Shown here: one piece after another, positions 61,397 through 64,000 of the stretch
How the letters are laid out: every line of letters begins with the position of its first letter
Position numbering within the stretch: the first letter of the stretch is position 1
Source: Microbacterium hominis
Lineage (GTDB): Bacteria > Actinomycetota > Actinomycetes > Actinomycetales > Microbacteriaceae
DNA: 64,000 bases
Direction of reading: 5' to 3'
NCBI RefSeq assembly: GCF_013282805.1
Contig: NZ_CP054038.1
Location: 3,100,001-3,164,000, forward strand
Program-made: the position numbers and the translations under genes
The notes under the pieces: model-generated
What the model saw: the letters and a program-made list of their open reading frames with translations, nothing else
The model's database searches: none
What the model was told of the DNA's origin: nothing

Positions 61397-63030
61397 GACT
61401 GGTCCTCTCCGGTGGATGACGGACGGAGCAGGCGGATGCGCACCGCTCCCACTGAATCGATCGGAAGGAGGCGAAGTCGTTCGTCGCCGTTGAGCTCCCG
61501 GCCTTCGCCGAGCCGGTCGTCTTCGAAGACCAGCTCGTGCACCGCGTCGATCTCGACCTGCCCGTCGACGTCGAAGTCCAGAGTCATCCCCTGACCGATC
61601 GCGATGAAGACGTCCTGCGTCTCGCGGACGATGAGAGCGAACGGCCGCTCCTCTGCCGGAGCGGGGATCAGCGCGTGCGGCGCAGTCTCCATCGGCAGAT
61701 CGATCGTCGGCGGCGGCGCCTGGACTCCGGCATCCAGCAGCATCCGTCGAAGAAGAGCCAGCGACCCGCGGAAGGTGATCCCGACATCGCCGAGTTGGCG
61801 GCGCTCTTCCTCGACGTCGGGATCGATCACCGCCGCCGTGAGGGAACCCTGTGTCCGAGCGTGAGCGAGGAGCGGCTCGAAGGCGGCGAGGAAGCGCAGC
61901 GTCGTCGCGATCTGGCCGTGTTCGCGCACATCGTCGATACCGAACGCCGACCACCCGACGGCGCCATGGACGCCGACCGCGCGGACGAGTTCGGCCGCAC
62001 TGAGTCGGCATTCCGGGACGAACAGTGTGTTCGCGTCGGCGTAGGCGCGCATCGCGGGTTCGGTGTCGGTGACGTAGATGTCTGGCGAAAGCATCGCCAG
62101 TGACGGGGCAGCTGCCTGCCACACATCGAGCACCCGCGCCCCGGGCCCTCCGCTGGGGTACTGACCAGCGCGGTCCTGCCCGGGCTGCGGGCCGAGCCAG
62201 GCATTGGCGTACGTGGGTGTCGCCAGGTGACGCCGCACGCGCTGGGAGAGCTCCTCCGCATGCGATGCGAACGCCCACGCCATGAACAGCTCCTCGGCCT
62301 GCCAGTCGTCGCCGAAGACCTCTGGCCAGGTCCCTCCCTCACGGGCGCCGGCCTCCCGCCAGAGACGGCCCGCATGGGACGTCGCGGGATCGGCGGCAAC
62401 GGCGAGGCCCAGGAGCGCCTCAGGGACGGGAGACCGCCACGCGGCTTCAGCGCCCGAACTGCGGTCGCGACTGTCCGCCAGGATGCCGACCTCATTCTCG
62501 ATCTGAAGCAAAGGCACCACATCCTGCGCGCCGAGCTCGGCGATGTGCTGCGCGAGCGCCTCGACCGCGGCCGCGTCGGCCGACGTGAGCGCGGGCGAGA
62601 ACACCGACAGGACCGGCTTCGGAGTCGCGCCCTCATAGGTGAACGCAGTGGCGGCGCGCTCTTCGACCGCCGCACGAGGGAAGCGGGCGCGATCCGCTCG
62701 CACCCAGGTCGGCGCGTACGTCGAGGCCGCGTTCTTGTAGGCGCCGAACCACAGCAGCACAAGCCGCAGCCCGGCGCTGCGCGCACTCTCGACCAGGTGG
62801 TCGACGAGCGCGAAGTCGAAGATCCCTTCCTCGGGCTCGAGCTGGCCCCAGCTCACCGGGGCGATGACGGTGTTCGTATGAAGGCGTCGCACGTGCGCGA
62901 GCGCGTGCGTGATCGATGCGAGCGTCGATGCCGACGAGTTGTGCAGCTGTCCGCCGAGCAGCAAGCGTGACTCGTCACCCTGGACCAGCTCGCCGACGGC
63001 GTGGGTGCGGAAAGTCCAGGCCCCGGTCAT
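61393..63030 (-). CDS. GH35/GH42-like glycosidase with DUF5597-type C-terminus
   Basis: 545 residues. The barrel domain starts FLVHT-like with LHTNTVIAPVSWGQLEPEEGIFDF, then LLQIENEVGIL with E180 as acid/base and LFVPECR with E340 as nucleophile position. The C-terminal 150 residues form beta domains (FALIVRETQDVFIAIGQGMTLDF). This resembles bacterial beta-galactosidase-like enzymes with a DUF5597 domain. No signal peptide. It overlaps its upstream and downstream genes by 4 bases. Galactosidase, xylosidase or another specificity cannot be decided. Confidence 0.85.
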   Translation of the reverse strand: MTGAWTFRTHAVGELVQGDESRLLLGGQLHNSSASTLASITHALAHVRRLHTNTVIAPVSWGQLEPEEGIFDFALVDHLVESARSAGLRLVLLWFGAYKNAASTYAPTWVRADRARFPRAAVEERAATAFTYEGATPKPVLSVFSPALTSADAAAVEALAQHIAELGAQDVVPLLQIENEVGILADSRDRSSGAEAAWRSPVPEALLGLAVAADPATSHAGRLWREAGAREGGTWPEVFGDDWQAEELFMAWAFASHAEELSQRVRRHLATPTYANAWLGPQPGQDRAGQYPSGGPGARVLDVWQAAAPSLAMLSPDIYVTDTEPAMRAYADANTLFVPECRLSAAELVRAVGVHGAVGWSAFGIDDVREHGQIATTLRFLAAFEPLLAHARTQGSLTAAVIDPDVEEERRQLGDVGITFRGSLALLRRMLLDAGVQAPPPTIDLPMETAPHALIPAPAEERPFALIVRETQDVFIAIGQGMTLDFDVDGQVEIDAVHELVFEDDRLGEGRELNGDERLRLLPIDSVGAVRIRLLRPSSTGEDQS

Positions 63031-64000
63031 GCCGGCTGCCACGCCCGCATCGCGGAGCGGATGAGGTCGTGCTGCCTGCGGACCAGCAGCAGCGGGTCGA
63101 CCTCGCCGAGCTCGGCGAAGGCGTGGCCCTCCCACTCGCTCGACCAGTAGCCGCGATAGCCGTTCTCGACGAATACGCGCACGTGCTCCGGATAGTCGAT
63201 CGCGGGCTCCTCGCCCGACTCGTCGATGTCGTAGAACTTCGCGTGGACGTGCTTGATCTGCGGCATGATGTCGGCCCACTCGCGGGGATCGACGTGGCCG
63301 TGCATGTTGAACGCGAGGTGCGCGAAGGCGCCCAGGCGACCGGGATCGAAGTCTCGACCCTTGAGGTAGCCGATGAACTCCTCCTGCCGCTCCCGCATGC
63401 TCGCATCGGTCGCCCAGATGCGCTGGAGTGTGTCGATCGCCTCGTCGTCGAGCCCGGCGCGCGCGACCGCACGCAGCAGTGTCGGCGACATCGCGTGCAT
63501 CGTCGACGAGAAGTCGGCGACGAAGCCCAGGAGCGGCGAGTCGAGCTCGGCGTAGGTCTCCCGGACCTTCATGATCGGGTCGGCGTTCGGCCCCATCGGC
63601 GCGTGGATCTCGTAGGCGAGCGTGAGGTTGTCGCGTTCCGCGATCGGCAGCAGGCGGCGCAGCAGCTCGGGCTTGGCCGACTGGATGCGCACTAGCGGGA
63701 AGCCGAGCTTCTTCGCGCCCTCGAACATGAGCTTCGAGAACTCGAACTCCTCGTCGGGCGTCATGTCGCGGTCGCGGCGGCGGCCCATGTCGAGGTTGGC
63801 GCCGAACGAGCTCGCCGTGAACCCGTGCCGGTCGAACGCGGCGCGCCACTGCGCGACGAAATCGTCGCCGACGACCGGATAGGTCGGCACCACCTGCGAC
63901 GCGACGATCTCGATGCCCGGCCCGATGCCGAGCTCTGCCACACGGTCGAGCAGACCGTCGAAATCGAACCATCCCGCGCGGAACTCCGCGGAGGCCGAAT
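63027..64000 (-). CDS. Third C-deglycosidase alpha subunit-like protein, cut by the window end
   Basis: At least 324 residues. The frame stays open to base 64000, and the residues upstream of the first visible start (SASAEFRAGWFDFDGLLDRV) align with the protein at 46011, so the true start lies outside. All ligand motifs are kept: YEIHAP, VADFSS, KHVHAKFYDID and SSEWEGHAF. It is the nearest relative of the 46011 protein in the window. It begins the visible part of the GH35/esterase/GH43 operon; a beta subunit gene, if any, must lie beyond the edge. Confidence 0.88.
   Translation of the reverse strand, partial: SASAEFRAGWFDFDGLLDRVAELGIGPGIEIVASQVVPTYPVVGDDFVAQWRAAFDRHGFTASSFGANLDMGRRRDRDMTPDEEFEFSKLMFEGAKKLGFPLVRIQSAKPELLRRLLPIAERDNLTLAYEIHAPMGPNADPIMKVRETYAELDSPLLGFVADFSSTMHAMSPTLLRAVARAGLDDEAIDTLQRIWATDASMRERQEEFIGYLKGRDFDPGRLGAFAHLAFNMHGHVDPREWADIMPQIKHVHAKFYDIDESGEEPAIDYPEHVRVFVENGYRGYWSSEWEGHAFAELGEVDPLLLVRRQHDLIRSAMRAWQPA

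Noticed and set aside
61393..63972. An 859-codon frame for the GH35-like enzyme
   Set aside because: The part upstream of 63030 is an R-rich shadow of the third CarB-like gene; the ATGA overlap at 63027-63030 gives the true start.

Overview
The window is very GC-rich, uses many GTG starts, and shows leaderless-type promoters. An HspR (HAIR) and an HrcA (CIRCE) site sit together on hsp20, and sugar ABC transport comes without a dedicated ATPase. This points to an actinomycete, most likely Microbacterium or a close relative (inference from style and gene content). The nonamer GGATGCCGC and its complement occur more than 50 times by eye, in genes and between them.

Region 1 (1-24 kb) is mostly housekeeping and accessory genes. 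It holds a secreted lysozyme-like protein, a metzincin protease, a GNAT enzyme, a probable small RNA, a MarR regulator with an operator, hsp20, an AbiEi/DUF559-type protein, L-serine dehydratase, two ABC-2 exporters, an esterase, and two GH3 beta-glucosidases. One GH3 is circularly permuted; the other is divergent from a TetR gene across a perfect palindrome. A LolA-like protein and a ROK kinase follow. The gaps between genes hold several arrays of repeats, most with TCGTGGG...CCCACGA ends.

Region 2 (24.3-36.9 kb, minus strand) looks like one long catabolic unit. Two fumarylacetoacetase-fold hydrolases, a cyclase-family hydrolase, an FAD monooxygenase, an ACMSD-type amidohydrolase, an extradiol ring-cleavage dioxygenase, an RpiB-like protein, an SDR and an MFS exporter run into a GMC sugar oxidase. 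A Gfo/Idh/MocA oxidoreductase and an unknown protein lie upstream. A divergent ROK repressor-type regulator (36957) probably governs this cluster and the next gene.

Region 3 (38.3-54.5 kb) is the centre of interest. It encodes parts that match the described oxidative C-glycoside route (C-glycoside 3-oxidase CarA, C-deglycosidase CarB/CarC): a CarA-like GMC oxidase, two CarB-like TIM-barrel alpha subunits, two small CarC-like (DUF6379) beta subunits, and a separate gene in which a beta-like domain is fused to an alpha-like barrel. Around them lie four other sugar isomerase/epimerase-type proteins, a Gfo/Idh/MocA dehydrogenase, ThuA, an NTF2-like protein and an ABC sugar transporter.

Region 4 (54.6-64 kb) has a third GH3, a LysR regulator and a tightly overlapped operon: a third CarB-like alpha subunit (cut by the window end), a GH35/42-like glycosidase, an HSL-type esterase, an SGNH esterase and a GH43 enzyme.

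Taken together, the window reads as a plant glycoside island. Imported aryl glycosides would be oxidised at C3 of the sugar, split by non-hydrolytic deglycosidases or by GH3 enzymes, the keto-sugar handled by isomerases and dehydrogenases, and the aromatic aglycone opened and hydrolysed by Region 2. The substrate is not identifiable from sequence alone.
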